DNA of 64,000 nucleotides from Planococcus antarcticus DSM 14505 (lineage in GTDB: Bacteria > Bacillota > Bacilli > Bacillales_A > Planococcaceae): assembly GCF_001687565.2 (NCBI RefSeq), contig NZ_CP016534.2, positions 3,228,501-3,292,500 of the forward strand, written 5' to 3'. A program made the position numbers and the translations under genes. Below the pieces are notes generated by a model. That model worked only from the letters and a program-made list of their open reading frames with translations, was not told the origin of the DNA and made no database searches. This document shows, piece by piece, positions 43,144 through 53,000 of this stretch (positions are counted from its first letter, which is position 1; each line of letters begins with the position of its first letter).

Positions 43144-44597
43144 GCATTGCCCCTTTCCTTTACAAAATCGCCTTGGATTTGCTCTGCCAGCAGCTTTGCG
43201 CCTTGCATGACGATTGGAATTCCTCCTCCTGGATGGACAGAAGCACCAACCGCATACAAGCGATCTGTTTTAAATGGTTTGACTTGGGGACGGAAAACAC
43301 CAGACTGGAATAAGGTTGGGCCAATTCCGAAGCTGCCTCCTTTAAAAAGACCGAAAGCTTCTGCTTCTGTTGGTGTCCTTATTTCCATCCATTCAACGGC
43401 TTCCCGGAAGTCCGGGAAAGCCAATTCTTCCATACGATCAATGATTCTCTCGATCCATGCTTTATCGCTCGCCCAATCGATATCTGTCCCTGAAGGTACC
43501 GGAACCAGTACGTAGAGGACACCTTTGCCTTCTGGAGCCAGCGAATCGTCAATTTTCGACGGATGAAAAGTGTAGATCGCTGGGTTTTCGGTCTTCCGCT
43601 TCTTCACGAATACATCATCCATATGGTCTTCGTAACTGTCGCCAATGAAAAATTGGTGGACATTGCCTTCTTCATATACCTTATTTAAACCAAAATACAA
43701 TAACACACATCCCGAAGACGCTGTATAGCTCTTCTTTTTCTGCTCGGGCACTACTTTTTCGATGCCGGGAAAATCGCCATTATAGACGACGGCATCAAAT
43801 GCTTCAAAGCCTTCTGCCATTTCAATCCCTTTTGCTTGCTGATTTTCTGTGACGATCCGCTTGACTGGACAATCTGTTTTAATGGTCACGTTATTGCGTG
43901 CTCGCAGCGCTTTTTCCATAACTGGAATTAGGCTTCCATAACCACCTTTTAAATAATATACCCCATGTTCATGTTCACTGAAAGGTACAAGCGAATACAT
44001 CGCCGGAGCATGGAAGGGATCTCCACCGATATACAGTGACTGCAGAGAATAAGCTAATTGCAGCCGCTCGTCACGAAAATAATTTGATGTGAGTTTTTTA
44101 ACGGACTGTTGAGGCTTTAGTTTCAATAATTTTTTTATGTTTGCAGCTGTAAAAAAATCGGCTTTATTGACAAATGAATGCTCTAAAAAAGATGACTTTC
44201 CGATTTCAAAACGCTTGCGCCCTTCTGAAATATACCGAAGAAATCCGTCTTTCTCTTCTGGAAAAACATTTTCAATTTCTTCAAGCTGACGGTTGATATC
44301 CGGATATTTGGTGTACACGGTACCATCTGGAAAACGAATAGAATACAGCGGGTCACATAGTAACAATTCGATATCTTCCGCAGGAATTCCTGCTTGCTGA
44401 AGCAGATCTTGAAACATTTCAGGTAATAAGACGATTGTCGGACCCTGATCTATCTTAAAGCCATCTCTTTCGACGAAAGCTAAACGGCCGCCAAGCTTTT
44501 CTTCTTTTTCAAAAATGGTGACATCAAATCCCATATTCGATAAATATAATGCCCCCATCATGCCGCCGACGCCGCCGCCGATCATAGCTATTTTCAT
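43140..44597 (-). CDS. crtN: CrtN-like dehydrosqualene desaturase
   Basis: A 485-residue FAD-dependent desaturase with MIGGGVGGMMGALYLSNMG at the N-terminus and GASVHPGGGIPIVMQGAK at the C-terminus. By eye GPTIVLLPE, LQSLYIGGDP and FGIGPTLFQS are the closest match in the window to S. aureus CrtN, which converts dehydrosqualene to 4,4'-diaponeurosporene. It overlaps both neighbours by four bases, so the operon is translationally coupled. Confidence 0.86.
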   Translation of the reverse strand: MKIAMIGGGVGGMMGALYLSNMGFDVTIFEKEEKLGGRLAFVERDGFKIDQGPTIVLLPEMFQDLLQQAGIPAEDIELLLCDPLYSIRFPDGTVYTKYPDINRQLEEIENVFPEEKDGFLRYISEGRKRFEIGKSSFLEHSFVNKADFFTAANIKKLLKLKPQQSVKKLTSNYFRDERLQLAYSLQSLYIGGDPFHAPAMYSLVPFSEHEHGVYYLKGGYGSLIPVMEKALRARNNVTIKTDCPVKRIVTENQQAKGIEMAEGFEAFDAVVYNGDFPGIEKVVPEQKKKSYTASSGCVLLYFGLNKVYEEGNVHQFFIGDSYEDHMDDVFVKKRKTENPAIYTFHPSKIDDSLAPEGKGVLYVLVPVPSGTDIDWASDKAWIERIIDRMEELAFPDFREAVEWMEIRTPTEAEAFGLFKGGSFGIGPTLFQSGVFRPQVKPFKTDRLYAVGASVHPGGGIPIVMQGAKLLAEQIQGDFVKERGNA

Positions 44598-46120
44598 GCA
44601 AATCCCTCCAGTTTAGGCAGAGGCAGAATCGGTATTCCTTTTTTGCCGTGCTGCTCAAGAATACCGTTAGCAGTGATGCGGGCAGATTCCAGAATAGTCG
44701 GCAATCCACTTCCTGGATGAGTTCCCCCACCAACCAGCCAGCAGTTACCTAATTCTTCGAATTTATTGTGAGGGCGGAATACCATCATTTGTGTTAGTTG
44801 ATGACCAAGATTGAACGTCGCGCCCTGATAAACTGAATAGTCTTCCTGCCATCCCATTGGCGTCAGCATTTTCTCTACCTCGATATGGTTCCGCAAATTT
44901 TTAAACTCGGACTTTTCCTCAATGATATCCAGAACCAATTCCCGGAACGCATGCTGTTCTTTTTCCCAGCCGATATCACTGAAGTTATTTGGCACAGGCG
45001 CTAAAATATACAGTGCCGATTTTCCCTCAGGTGCCAATGTCGGGTCGGTAACGCTTGCGTTTTGCACATAGATGGAAGGGTCTGCAGAAAGAATACGTGA
45101 TTTCGTCATCTCTTCAACATTTTTCTTGTAGTCTTTTGAAAATACGATAGTGTGATGCGAGAGATCATACTTTTTATCAAGACCTAAGTACAGCATGAAT
45201 GTTGAGCAGGAATATTTTTTCTTCGCCAGTTTTTCTGGCGTGTATTTTTTCAGGATTCCCGGTTCAACTAAATGATTCATGACATGGGCAAAGTCACCAT
45301 TGATAATCACTTCGTCAGCGACTTCGCGCTGGCCATTATCAAGGTCTACACCTTTAACTTTACGATTTTCGATCCATAATTTTTTAACGCCGGTATTGGT
45401 ATGGATTGTGCCGCCGAGTTCTTCTACAACTTTTGCCATTGCCTGCGATAGTTGATTTACTCCACCAATTGGATGATAAATGCCATAAGCGTGTTCCATG
45501 TAAGAAAGAATTGAAAAAGCACCAGGACATTCCCACGGTGACATGCCTAAGTATTTTGACTGAAAGGCAAAAGCCATCTTCATTCGCTCATCTTTAAAAT
45601 AGCGGGACAAAACTTCATACAAGGTTTTACTTACCTCGAGTTCCGGTAAAGCTTTTAAGACCTTCGGATGAACCATGTCGAAATAACTGTCCATCTTTGA
45701 CTGCAGCATTGGCGATAAAGCTTCTAGTTTCTTTCCTGTTTCTTTCATAAACCGTTCATATCCGTCACCGTCGCCTTTGAAATTCTCATTGATTTGTTTC
45801 TTCATTTCCTGTTTATTACGTGTCATTATCAGGTTCTGATCTTCAAAGATCAATTCATACATAGGGTCTAACTCAATTGCATTCATGTAATCTTTTAAAT
45901 TGCGGCCAGTTGTTTCAAATAATTCTTCCACTAAATGCAGCATACTTAAAAAGGTGGGCCCAGTATCAAAAGTAAAATCACCTAGGCGCAGCTCTGCGTT
46001 TCTGCCTCCTACCCACGGTTGTTTTTCATAGACATCTACTTGGTATCCTCTACTGGCCAATAACATAGCCGCAGCTAAGCCGCCAGGTCCGGCTCCTATG
46101 ACAATTATCTTCTCCGACAT
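44594..46120 (-). CDS. Second CrtN-type phytoene desaturase family enzyme
   Basis: A 508-residue paralogue with IVIGAGPGGLAAAMLLASRG near the N-terminus and VGGGTHPGSGLPTILESA at the C-terminus. It differs from the CrtN-like neighbour (FTFDTGPTFLSML, YQGATFNLGHQL). It may carry out further desaturation or a different end-group oxidation. It is the first gene of the minus-strand operon. ATG 46120 follows GGAGG by eight bases; an in-frame ATG seven codons earlier is less likely. Confidence 0.85.
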   Translation of the reverse strand: MSEKIIVIGAGPGGLAAAMLLASRGYQVDVYEKQPWVGGRNAELRLGDFTFDTGPTFLSMLHLVEELFETTGRNLKDYMNAIELDPMYELIFEDQNLIMTRNKQEMKKQINENFKGDGDGYERFMKETGKKLEALSPMLQSKMDSYFDMVHPKVLKALPELEVSKTLYEVLSRYFKDERMKMAFAFQSKYLGMSPWECPGAFSILSYMEHAYGIYHPIGGVNQLSQAMAKVVEELGGTIHTNTGVKKLWIENRKVKGVDLDNGQREVADEVIINGDFAHVMNHLVEPGILKKYTPEKLAKKKYSCSTFMLYLGLDKKYDLSHHTIVFSKDYKKNVEEMTKSRILSADPSIYVQNASVTDPTLAPEGKSALYILAPVPNNFSDIGWEKEQHAFRELVLDIIEEKSEFKNLRNHIEVEKMLTPMGWQEDYSVYQGATFNLGHQLTQMMVFRPHNKFEELGNCWLVGGGTHPGSGLPTILESARITANGILEQHGKKGIPILPLPKLEGFA

Positions 46121-46346
46121 AACAGATGCCTCCATTTCCAATAGCCCTAAAAATTCTACATTTATTATACAAATATTATACCGTCAAACTCAAAAAAAGA
46201 CTATACATTTGAATTTACCTTCTTTCTATATTTGTGATTTATCCACCACAGCAATTACGTTTTGAATTTTGACTGGATACCAGAAAAATTCCCACCTTGT
46301 AAAACCTCTATAAATTAGCATTCACAATTGATGATTTATGCACAAA
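46121..46346. other. Intergenic region upstream of the crtN operon
   Basis: Two TATAAT boxes lie on the minus strand at about 46164-46182, 45-65 bases before the start codon. I could not pair them with a good -35 or with a SigB-type site. No gene is seen. Confidence 0.35.
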
Positions 46347-46378
46347 AAAATCCAGCTCATTTTTATGAGCTGGATTTT
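46347..46378 (-). terminator. Terminator after the 3D-domain gene
   Basis: AAAATCCAGCTCAT and ATGAGCTGGATTTT form a 14-base stem with a four-base loop. It ends three bases from the stop codon, with a T tract on the minus strand. Confidence 0.88.
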
Positions 46379-46380
46379 GC

Positions 46381-46947
46381 TTATTTCAGTATTTTTATTT
46401 TTACGTTCTTGCGTCCCCACTTAAGTGCACTGCTTTGAGTGGGAATGAAGACATCAATTTTATTTCCTTTAATGGCACCGCCTGTGTCACCAGCAACAGC
46501 ATACCCATAGCCTTCGACATGAACTTTCGTTCCTAATGGAATGACTTTCGGGTCTACCGCAATAACTTTCAGTCCCGGATTTTTCTTCAGGTTAAGTCCT
46601 GTTCGGGTAATTCCTGAACATCCTTTGCAGTATGCCGTATAGGCAGTTGCACTAACTGTAAATTCTTTAACTACTGATCCGCTTGTAGAACGGGATGGAG
46701 TGGTTTTTTTTGATACTGTCTTAGCTGCCGGTTTTTTTAATTGAAGTTTTTGTTTTGGATAAATTGTATTGGACTTTAAACCGTTCCAAATCTTCAAGTT
46801 GCTGACTGATACTTTTTGTGTTTTGGAAATCTTATATAGTGTATCCCCACTTTTTACTGTGTATACATTTGATGCGGCTGAACTTTCAATCGAAGTTGCT
46901 AGGAATAAAATCAGTACAAAACTCAAGACTGCCAATAGTTTTTTCAA
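46381..46947 (-). CDS. Secreted LysM and 3D-domain protein (YocH-like cell wall hydrolase)
   Basis: A 188-residue exported protein: a signal peptide (cleavage near ESSAAS), one LysM peptidoglycan-binding domain (about 28-72, YTVKSGDTLYKIS) and a C-terminal 3D domain (about 100-188) with the three conserved Asp in VDPKVIPLG, AGDTGGAIKG and IDVF. 3D domains resemble MltA/Rpf-type lytic enzymes, so muralytic activity is likely. I chose TTG 46947, nine bases after AAAGGGG, which starts the signal peptide cleanly. Confidence 0.9.
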   Translation of the reverse strand: MKKLLAVLSFVLILFLATSIESSAASNVYTVKSGDTLYKISKTQKVSVSNLKIWNGLKSNTIYPKQKLQLKKPAAKTVSKKTTPSRSTSGSVVKEFTVSATAYTAYCKGCSGITRTGLNLKKNPGLKVIAVDPKVIPLGTKVHVEGYGYAVAGDTGGAIKGNKIDVFIPTQSSALKWGRKNVKIKILK

Positions 46948-47159
46948 TTCTGCTATCCCCTTTGCTTTTTGTAAGTACAATTAAAATAGCACGGGAATAT
47001 TACAGGCACGTAACAATAAAGAGCATGTTTCATTACAATACCGCTTCATTTTGTGACATAAGTAATGAACAGGTACATTTTAAAACCTAAATAGTGGAAA
47101 TTCAAAAGACTTTTATACTACATCATATGATTCACACCCTTTTATTCCTGGAAAATAAA

Positions 47160-47190
47160 AAAAGCACAGGCTTTAATTAGCCTGTACTCT
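47160..47190 (-). terminator. Terminator after dbpA
   Basis: AGCACAGGCT (47163-47172) pairs with AGCCTGTACT (47179-47188), allowing one G-U pair. A TTTTTTT tract follows on the minus strand. Confidence 0.8.
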
Positions 47191-47194
47191 CCAT

Positions 47195-48640
47195 TTACTT
47201 ATTCGCTTTATGCACTTTCAGCGTTTTTCCTTTTACCGTTTTGTCTTTCATCGCTTTCAACACCATCGGACCTTTGCCATTTAGAATATCGATATACGTC
47301 ACCGTATCTTGAATTTTGATGATCCCGATATCTTCAGCTGTAACCCCTGGAATACTTGTTAAAGTTCCGACAAAATCAAAAGCACGAAGTTTCTTTTTCT
47401 TACCACCATTAAAGTATAGCTTCAGAATGTCCTTATTGACTTGCTCATTTTTATTTTTCTTCAACTTCGGACGACTTTCGAGTTTCTCTGTGAAAGCTAG
47501 CGTCGCTTCTTCTACTTCATAAGTAGAAGGTGACGTTCTGCGTGGAATTTCAAAACCGATATAGTCTTCAATCTCTGCTAAAAACTTGTCTTCATTTGGT
47601 GTGACGAATGAAATCGCCTTTCCTGTTTTCCCCGCACGTCCGGTACGGCCTGCACGATGCACATAGCTTTCTTTTTCCATGGGCAGATCGTAGTTGATGA
47701 CATGCGAAATGCTGTCGATATCAATTCCACGTGACGCGACATCAGTCGCCACCAAATAGCGGAACTCACCACGTTTAAAGTCGTTCATGACCGCTGTCCG
47801 GTCTTCCTGCAGCATGCCGCCATGCAATTTGTCACATGTGTAATAATGCTTCTCCAATTGTTCCATAACAAAATCGACATTGTCTTTTGTCCGACAGAAA
47901 ATGATGCAGCTATCCGGATTTTCAATGATGGTCACGTCACGCAATAAGGCAAATTTTTTCTGCTCTGCCACGACGAATAGTGAATGGTCGATTTGGGCAG
48001 TCAGGTTTTCTGCAGAAGCAATTTCGATATGCTGAGGATCGATCATATATTTTTTCTGCAGTTTTTCAACATTTTCAGGCAAAGTCGCTGAAAATAGCAT
48101 AGTGGTCCGTTGTTTCGGCAATTTGTTGATGATCGCTTCCACTTGTTCCACAAAGCCCATATTCAGCATTTCATCCGCTTCATCAAGAACCAGATATTCT
48201 ATTTGCTCCAGGTTCAATGTCCCGCGCTCGATATGATCGAAAACACGGCCAGGCGTTCCGACAACCACGTGGCATTTCTGTTTCAGTTCAGCCTGCTGGT
48301 AAGCGAAAGGCTGCTTGCCATAAACAGCGGCGGCTTTAATGCGTTTAAACCGCCCGATGTTTGTCAGATCTTCTTTTACCTGATCTGCCAGTTCGCGTGT
48401 GGGCGTCAAAATCAATGCCTGCGGTTTGTTTTCTTCCCAATCGACCAATTCACAAATCGGAATTCCAAATGCTGCTGTTTTACCACTACCTGTTTGGGAC
48501 TTTACTGTTAAGTCAGTCTTGGACAGTGCGACTGGAATAACTTTTCTTTGTACTTCTGTTGGTTCTGTGTAGCCTAATCCTTCAAGAGCCTTTACTATTG
48601 GTTCACTTACTCCGTATTCACTAAATCTATTATTGTCCAT
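47195..48640 (-). CDS. dbpA: DEAD-box RNA helicase DbpA (YxiN-like)
   Basis: A 481-residue helicase with Q-motif (VQRKVIP), Walker A SQTGSGKT (48-55), DEAD (VLDEADEML, about 153), SAT, and [12 protein letters not shown]-terminal RNA-binding domain (about 400-481) of the DbpA type replaces the long tails of CshA-like helicases. YxiN/DbpA binds hairpin 92 of 23S rRNA and helps assemble the 50S subunit. It is monocistronic. ATG follows GGAGAG. Confidence 0.95.
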   Translation of the reverse strand: MDNNRFSEYGVSEPIVKALEGLGYTEPTEVQRKVIPVALSKTDLTVKSQTGSGKTAAFGIPICELVDWEENKPQALILTPTRELADQVKEDLTNIGRFKRIKAAAVYGKQPFAYQQAELKQKCHVVVGTPGRVFDHIERGTLNLEQIEYLVLDEADEMLNMGFVEQVEAIINKLPKQRTTMLFSATLPENVEKLQKKYMIDPQHIEIASAENLTAQIDHSLFVVAEQKKFALLRDVTIIENPDSCIIFCRTKDNVDFVMEQLEKHYYTCDKLHGGMLQEDRTAVMNDFKRGEFRYLVATDVASRGIDIDSISHVINYDLPMEKESYVHRAGRTGRAGKTGKAISFVTPNEDKFLAEIEDYIGFEIPRRTSPSTYEVEEATLAFTEKLESRPKLKKNKNEQVNKDILKLYFNGGKKKKLRAFDFVGTLTSIPGVTAEDIGIIKIQDTVTYIDILNGKGPMVLKAMKDKTVKGKTLKVHKANK

Positions 48641-48786
48641 AATTACTCTCCATCTCCGTTCAAAAATTTCAGGTTCTTCTATTATCGCACGGATTTGAAA
48701 ATTCTGAAGTTAAACGATTATTAAGACTTATCCTGCTCTAATGACCCTTGAAAGTTGAAGATCATCTTCATGATTGGAACTTTTTT

Positions 48787-50658
48787 CTATTGATCCATCA
48801 AGCTTACAGAGACTTTAACATCCAATGATTGGCTTCCCCCCCGGTAAACTCCTTGTACCGGGCTAACGTCGTTGTAATCGCGACCAACACCTACTCGGAT
48901 ATGATTTTCCAGTGCTTCTACGTTGTTAGTCGGGTCCAAACCGACCCAGCCGATGCCTGGAACCATCACTTCCACCCACGCATGGCTTGCAGCATCTCCA
49001 ACGAGTGCAGAGTTTTCACCAACGTACAAATACCCACTTACGTAACGGGCTGGAATATACTTGCTGCGAAGAATTCCCAGCATGACATGGGTAATATCCT
49101 GGCAAACCCCTTTTCTTAGATCAAAGGATTCCTCCGCTTTCGTGTCGACGGTTGTTGATTCGCCATCGTAGGTAAAATGTTGATGAATATATTCCATTAC
49201 ATCAATAGCGTATTGCACAGGGTTTTTCATTATACCGAGCTCTCGGTCAATTTGTTTCATGTGATCGATCGTCAAATACGTATATGCGGTGTTGCTTAAA
49301 AATGCTAAATAATGCTCTCTAAATAATTGCGAATGAAAAATGGCGTTCATTTCTGGTGAATAATCAATCCGATGGATAAATGGACTTTTTTGGATACTGA
49401 CAATTGATGTTGTCTTTACTTCCAAATGTTGATGATGCTCCGCGATAAAAAAGGTCTCAACATGGTTGCCCCAAATATCGATGTGTTCTTTTGTGAGAGA
49501 AGCCGGTGTGATTTCCGCACGATAAGACAACAACCGCTGACATTCATCTGTTCTCGGTTTTAGCCGAATTGAGTTCATGCTTTGGTCCACAATGGTTTCA
49601 TATTCAAATATATTTGTGTGCTCTACTTTATATTTCATCGAAGTTATTCCTTTCGTGCCCATGCTCTGTGATTGGCTGAACTCCATCGGGTTCGTCTCCG
49701 AATCGCTCAAATAATAGGTTTTCGAAAAGACTTCTCCCACTTCATTACAACCATTCTGAAAATCATTTAGAAAATCCATGATTTCATCCGAGTTTAGCTC
49801 ATCTATACTGATTTCTTCAAACTCTTCCTGCAATTGGTCTAACTTTGCATAAAGCTCCCATGAGTAATGAGAGATTTTACCGCCCTCCAGTTCATCGATT
49901 GCTTTACGCACATGCGTCAGGCAGTAACGAATTGACCTTGGAAAGTTTGGATTGGCAATAAGGAAAGCCAAGACTTTCTTCGGATTCATCTGTGGAGGGT
50001 TCATTTTCAAATAGGCATTGTAACCGTTCGTCATCCGCAAAGCAGCCAACCAATAATAATAATCTTCAGACTGAGCTTCTACTACACGTTCTCTTGTCCG
50101 CTCGCATACCACATTTAAGATTCGCGCTGTTTTTTCAGCACGTTCAAGCCACTTACCAATTTTGATAATTTGATATGAGACTCCTCGAGACATAGCAGAT
50201 TCAACAATCCCTTGGGTAATGAGCGATGTTAATTTAACTTGTTCGAGAAATTTGCGCATTTCTTTGACTGTACAGCTTTTTTGATCTATTTCCATCAAGA
50301 TTAAATAACAACCGTTCCAGGCTTCCCAGTAATCATCCGGAATGTGATCCCGGCTGATTCTTGCATTTTCACGAACAATTTTCACACAGCTTGCTACAGA
50401 ATTAGAATTGGCTTCTTCCATAGCTAAATAATGGACAAGCTGATCTTCCTGATAACTTGGCAGTGATTTAATTTGTTTCATCGTTTCAGTTGAAGCACAA
50501 ATTTCATAAATCAGCTTCCAATCACTGTCCCGAATTAGCTCTTCATCAGAGGCTTCGATCATTTGCAATAATTGCACATCTAGAATTCGGGCGTTGTTCT
50601 CGGCTCTTTCAACGTTTCTCGACATCCAATACAAAGAATTCGCTACACGGCTAAGCAT
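48787..50658 (-). CDS. Alpha-E (DUF403) and transglutaminase fusion protein
   Basis: A single 623-residue frame. Residues 1-325 are an alpha-E domain (MLSRVANSLYWMSRNVERAEN start), and residues 341-623 are a bacterial transglutaminase-like protease (RKGVCQDITHVMLG with the catalytic Cys, then SHAWVEV with His and LDPTN with Asp). In most bacteria these are separate adjacent genes. At the junction an internal ATG (49638) is preceded by AAAGGAAT, so the transglutaminase may also be made on its own. It is coupled to the ATP-grasp gene by the overlap TGATG. The trio resembles the ATP-grasp/alpha-E/transglutaminase peptide-synthesis or modification operons of unknown product. Confidence 0.88.
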   Translation of the reverse strand: MLSRVANSLYWMSRNVERAENNARILDVQLLQMIEASDEELIRDSDWKLIYEICASTETMKQIKSLPSYQEDQLVHYLAMEEANSNSVASCVKIVRENARISRDHIPDDYWEAWNGCYLILMEIDQKSCTVKEMRKFLEQVKLTSLITQGIVESAMSRGVSYQIIKIGKWLERAEKTARILNVVCERTRERVVEAQSEDYYYWLAALRMTNGYNAYLKMNPPQMNPKKVLAFLIANPNFPRSIRYCLTHVRKAIDELEGGKISHYSWELYAKLDQLQEEFEEISIDELNSDEIMDFLNDFQNGCNEVGEVFSKTYYLSDSETNPMEFSQSQSMGTKGITSMKYKVEHTNIFEYETIVDQSMNSIRLKPRTDECQRLLSYRAEITPASLTKEHIDIWGNHVETFFIAEHHQHLEVKTTSIVSIQKSPFIHRIDYSPEMNAIFHSQLFREHYLAFLSNTAYTYLTIDHMKQIDRELGIMKNPVQYAIDVMEYIHQHFTYDGESTTVDTKAEESFDLRKGVCQDITHVMLGILRSKYIPARYVSGYLYVGENSALVGDAASHAWVEVMVPGIGWVGLDPTNNVEALENHIRVGVGRDYNDVSPVQGVYRGGSQSLDVKVSVSLMDQ

Positions 50659-52115
50659 CAGTCGTCCCCCTCTTCTTCTCTTTTCTTGAACACCCACGTG
50701 TCCTTGCCTCCGCCGCCTTGGGATGAGTTCACAACCAGCGAGCCTTCTTTTAACGCGACGCGGGAAAGTCCGCCCGGCATAACGTGTGTATCCACTCCGC
50801 GAACCACAAAAACCCTTAAATCGACATGGCAAGGATAAAATGCTTCTCCCTGATATGCTGGAGCCCTGGATAATTTGATGGTAGGCTGGGCAATATACTG
50901 GTGAGGAGTCTCAATGATTTTTTTACGGAATTCCTCAATCAGTTTTTCAGATGCGTGCGGTCCGACCAACATATCGTAGCCACCCGAAGCGCCAACATTC
51001 TTGACCACCAATTCGTTTAAGTGATCCAGCACCCATTCCCGCTCTTCCGGATTGTCCAGCAAGTAGGTTTTCACGTTATCGATGATCGGCTCTTCTCCCA
51101 AGTAATATCGAATTATGTCCGGCACATATGCGTAAATCGCTTTGTCGTCTGCTACGCCATTGCCAATACCATTTAAAATGGCAACGTTGCCTTTTCTATA
51201 GGCCATCAACAGACCGGGAACACCCAGTGCAGATTCAGCCAGAAATGCTTCAGGATCCAAATAATCGTCGTCAATTCGGCGATAAATGATATCTACACGC
51301 TTCAAGCCCCGAATCGACTTCATATAGACAATGTTCTTTTTAACGATCAGGTCTCTTCCTTCGACCAAATCCATTCCCATCTGCTGTGCTAAAAACACAT
51401 GGTCATAATAAGCAGAATTATACATTCCCGGTGTCAACAAAACGGCAAAAGCTTTCTCTTTTCTTGATTCTGGCGCATGATCGAGTATCGCTTGGTGCAA
51501 ATGGGAAAGCTGGTGCTCAAGAGTATGAACCGATTGGCTAGCGAAAAACTCAGGATAAACCTGACGCATAACGTATCGATTTTGATAAACATAAGACAAC
51601 CCGGATGGATTGCGCAAATTATCTTCAAGCACATGGTATTTTCCGTTTTCGTCACGAATCAAATCGATTCCTGCCAAAAAGATATGATTTTTCAGCGGAA
51701 TATCAATGCCCTTGACTTGTTCATCGTAGTAATACGGATTTTCCTCAACTAACCGTCTTGGAACAATTCCATCACGCAGAATACGCTTGTCCTGATAGAC
51801 ATCTTCCAAAAACTGATTGAGCGCTTCCGCCCGCTGAATCATTCCTTTTTCTACCACTTCCCATTCTTCGGAGGGAATGATGATGGGAATAAAGTCAAAA
51901 GGCATCGTTCTTTCTGTTCCTACATTATTGTTGTAAACCGTAAACGTAATACCTTGTCTCAAAAACGATAGCTGAGCTGTTTCATGCTTTTCTCTCAGTT
52001 CTTCTGTTGAAAAACTTTGAAGTACATCGAAAAATTTTCGATAATGCGATTTTGGTTTTCCATGGGGTGTGAACATCTCATCGAAAAATGCTCCTGTTGC
52101 ATAAGTTTTAAACAA
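50658..52115 (-). CDS. Circularly permuted ATP-grasp protein (CP_ATPgrasp type 2)
   Basis: A roughly 485-residue protein with the family patterns FTVYNNNVGTERTMPFDFIP, GIDLIRDENGKYHVLEDNLRNPSG and VNSSQGGGGKDTWV. These ATP-grasp enzymes are predicted amide ligases and nearly always sit with alpha-E and transglutaminase genes, as here. The start is uncertain: TTG 52115 has GGGAG eight bases upstream, while ATG 52133 has no visible site. The product of the system is unknown. Confidence 0.88.
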   Translation of the reverse strand: MFKTYATGAFFDEMFTPHGKPKSHYRKFFDVLQSFSTEELREKHETAQLSFLRQGITFTVYNNNVGTERTMPFDFIPIIIPSEEWEVVEKGMIQRAEALNQFLEDVYQDKRILRDGIVPRRLVEENPYYYDEQVKGIDIPLKNHIFLAGIDLIRDENGKYHVLEDNLRNPSGLSYVYQNRYVMRQVYPEFFASQSVHTLEHQLSHLHQAILDHAPESRKEKAFAVLLTPGMYNSAYYDHVFLAQQMGMDLVEGRDLIVKKNIVYMKSIRGLKRVDIIYRRIDDDYLDPEAFLAESALGVPGLLMAYRKGNVAILNGIGNGVADDKAIYAYVPDIIRYYLGEEPIIDNVKTYLLDNPEEREWVLDHLNELVVKNVGASGGYDMLVGPHASEKLIEEFRKKIIETPHQYIAQPTIKLSRAPAYQGEAFYPCHVDLRVFVVRGVDTHVMPGGLSRVALKEGSLVVNSSQGGGGKDTWVFKKREEEGDD

Positions 52116-52167
52116 ACGAGCAGCTCCCTTCATACGTAGAATATTCAGTTAAAAAATGAATTAAGAA

Positions 52168-52204
52168 AAAAGCTATGCCGTTTCTATAAACGCGCATAGC
52201 TTAT
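52168..52204 (-). terminator. Terminator after the YtxH-like gene
   Basis: AAGCTATGC (52170-52178) pairs with GCATAGCTT (52194-52202). TTTTTTC follows on the minus strand. Confidence 0.8.
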
Positions 52205-52225
52205 CTTCATTCTATTATACCGAAT

Positions 52226-52876
52226 TTACTTTCCGAATGTTGAATCATTTGAAGATGAGTTGTCTTTTTTCGATGATTCATCCGATAGATTCTTTTTCAG
52301 GGAATCTGTATATTCTGTGCTTCCTCCGAGTGGTTTGCCTGCATCAGAAGAGGGATTGTCTGAAGTGTTTGGCTTACCGAACGTTGAACTTTCTTCTTTT
52401 GATAAATCAGATGAATCATCTTTTTTCAAAGACTCCGTATACTCCGTGCTTCCTCCATAAATTCCGCCTGTTGGCTTGTTGCTATCAGTGGAAACCCCAC
52501 TCGCAGAACTCGCTTTGGATTTATCTGTCGAAGTGCTGCTATTATCAGCATTTCCACCAACATCATCCTGAAGTGTCTTATTGGCTTTATCCAATGCGTC
52601 TTTCTCTTTATTCATCATGTCCTGCTGTGAATCAATTGCCGTTTTCACTTTTTCCACCGCTTTGTTGACAGTTGGCTTCACTTTATCGACCATGCCGCCC
52701 GATTGTTCATTGAAGCGATCGAGACCTTTTTTGATATTTGCTTTCATATCAGCTTTACTAGTTTCAGACATTCTACCTGTTTCCGTTCTTTGCTGCGTCA
52801 TTGCTGCACCGATTAACGCACCGAGACCGATTAATATAAGTTTACCGAACATGCCACCTGATGAATTTTTGGCCAT
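52226..52876 (-). CDS. YtxH-like protein with C-terminal GGSTEYT repeats
   Basis: A 216-residue protein. A short hydrophobic, glycine-rich N-terminus (residues 8-27) is followed by a basic helical part (about 40-105) like YtxH-family general stress proteins. A Ser/Asp/Lys-rich low-complexity tail contains two units, GGSTEYT-x-SLKK (141-152 and 184-195), each ending in STFGK (164-168 and 212-216). The units look like a recent internal duplication. Function is unknown; an envelope or stress role is only suggested by the layout. ATG follows AGGAGGAG. Confidence 0.8.
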   Translation of the reverse strand: MAKNSSGGMFGKLILIGLGALIGAAMTQQRTETGRMSETSKADMKANIKKGLDRFNEQSGGMVDKVKPTVNKAVEKVKTAIDSQQDMMNKEKDALDKANKTLQDDVGGNADNSSTSTDKSKASSASGVSTDSNKPTGGIYGGSTEYTESLKKDDSSDLSKEESSTFGKPNTSDNPSSDAGKPLGGSTEYTDSLKKNLSDESSKKDNSSSNDSTFGK

Positions 52877-52961
52877 TTGAATCTCTCCTCCTTATTTGTG
52901 TAAATCATTGTGTATAAAGTATTGACTAAACCGGTTGTTTTTAAACATTTCAAGCAAAATA

Positions 52962-52983
52962 AAAGACATCTCGAAATGTCGTG
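52962..52983 (-). terminator. Short hairpin after the HD-GYP gene
   Basis: GACAT (52965-52969) and ATGTC (52976-52980) with extra TCGA pairing, then TTTTATTTT on the minus strand. It is a modest terminator. Confidence 0.55.
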
Positions 52984-53000
52984 GCGTCCGAATTCAGCAT

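Noticed and set aside
48747..48788. Hairpin AAAGTT...ATCAT/ATGAT...AACTTTTTT after the transglutaminase gene
   Set aside because: The T tract is on the wrong strand for the only gene that could use it, so it is not a convincing terminator.
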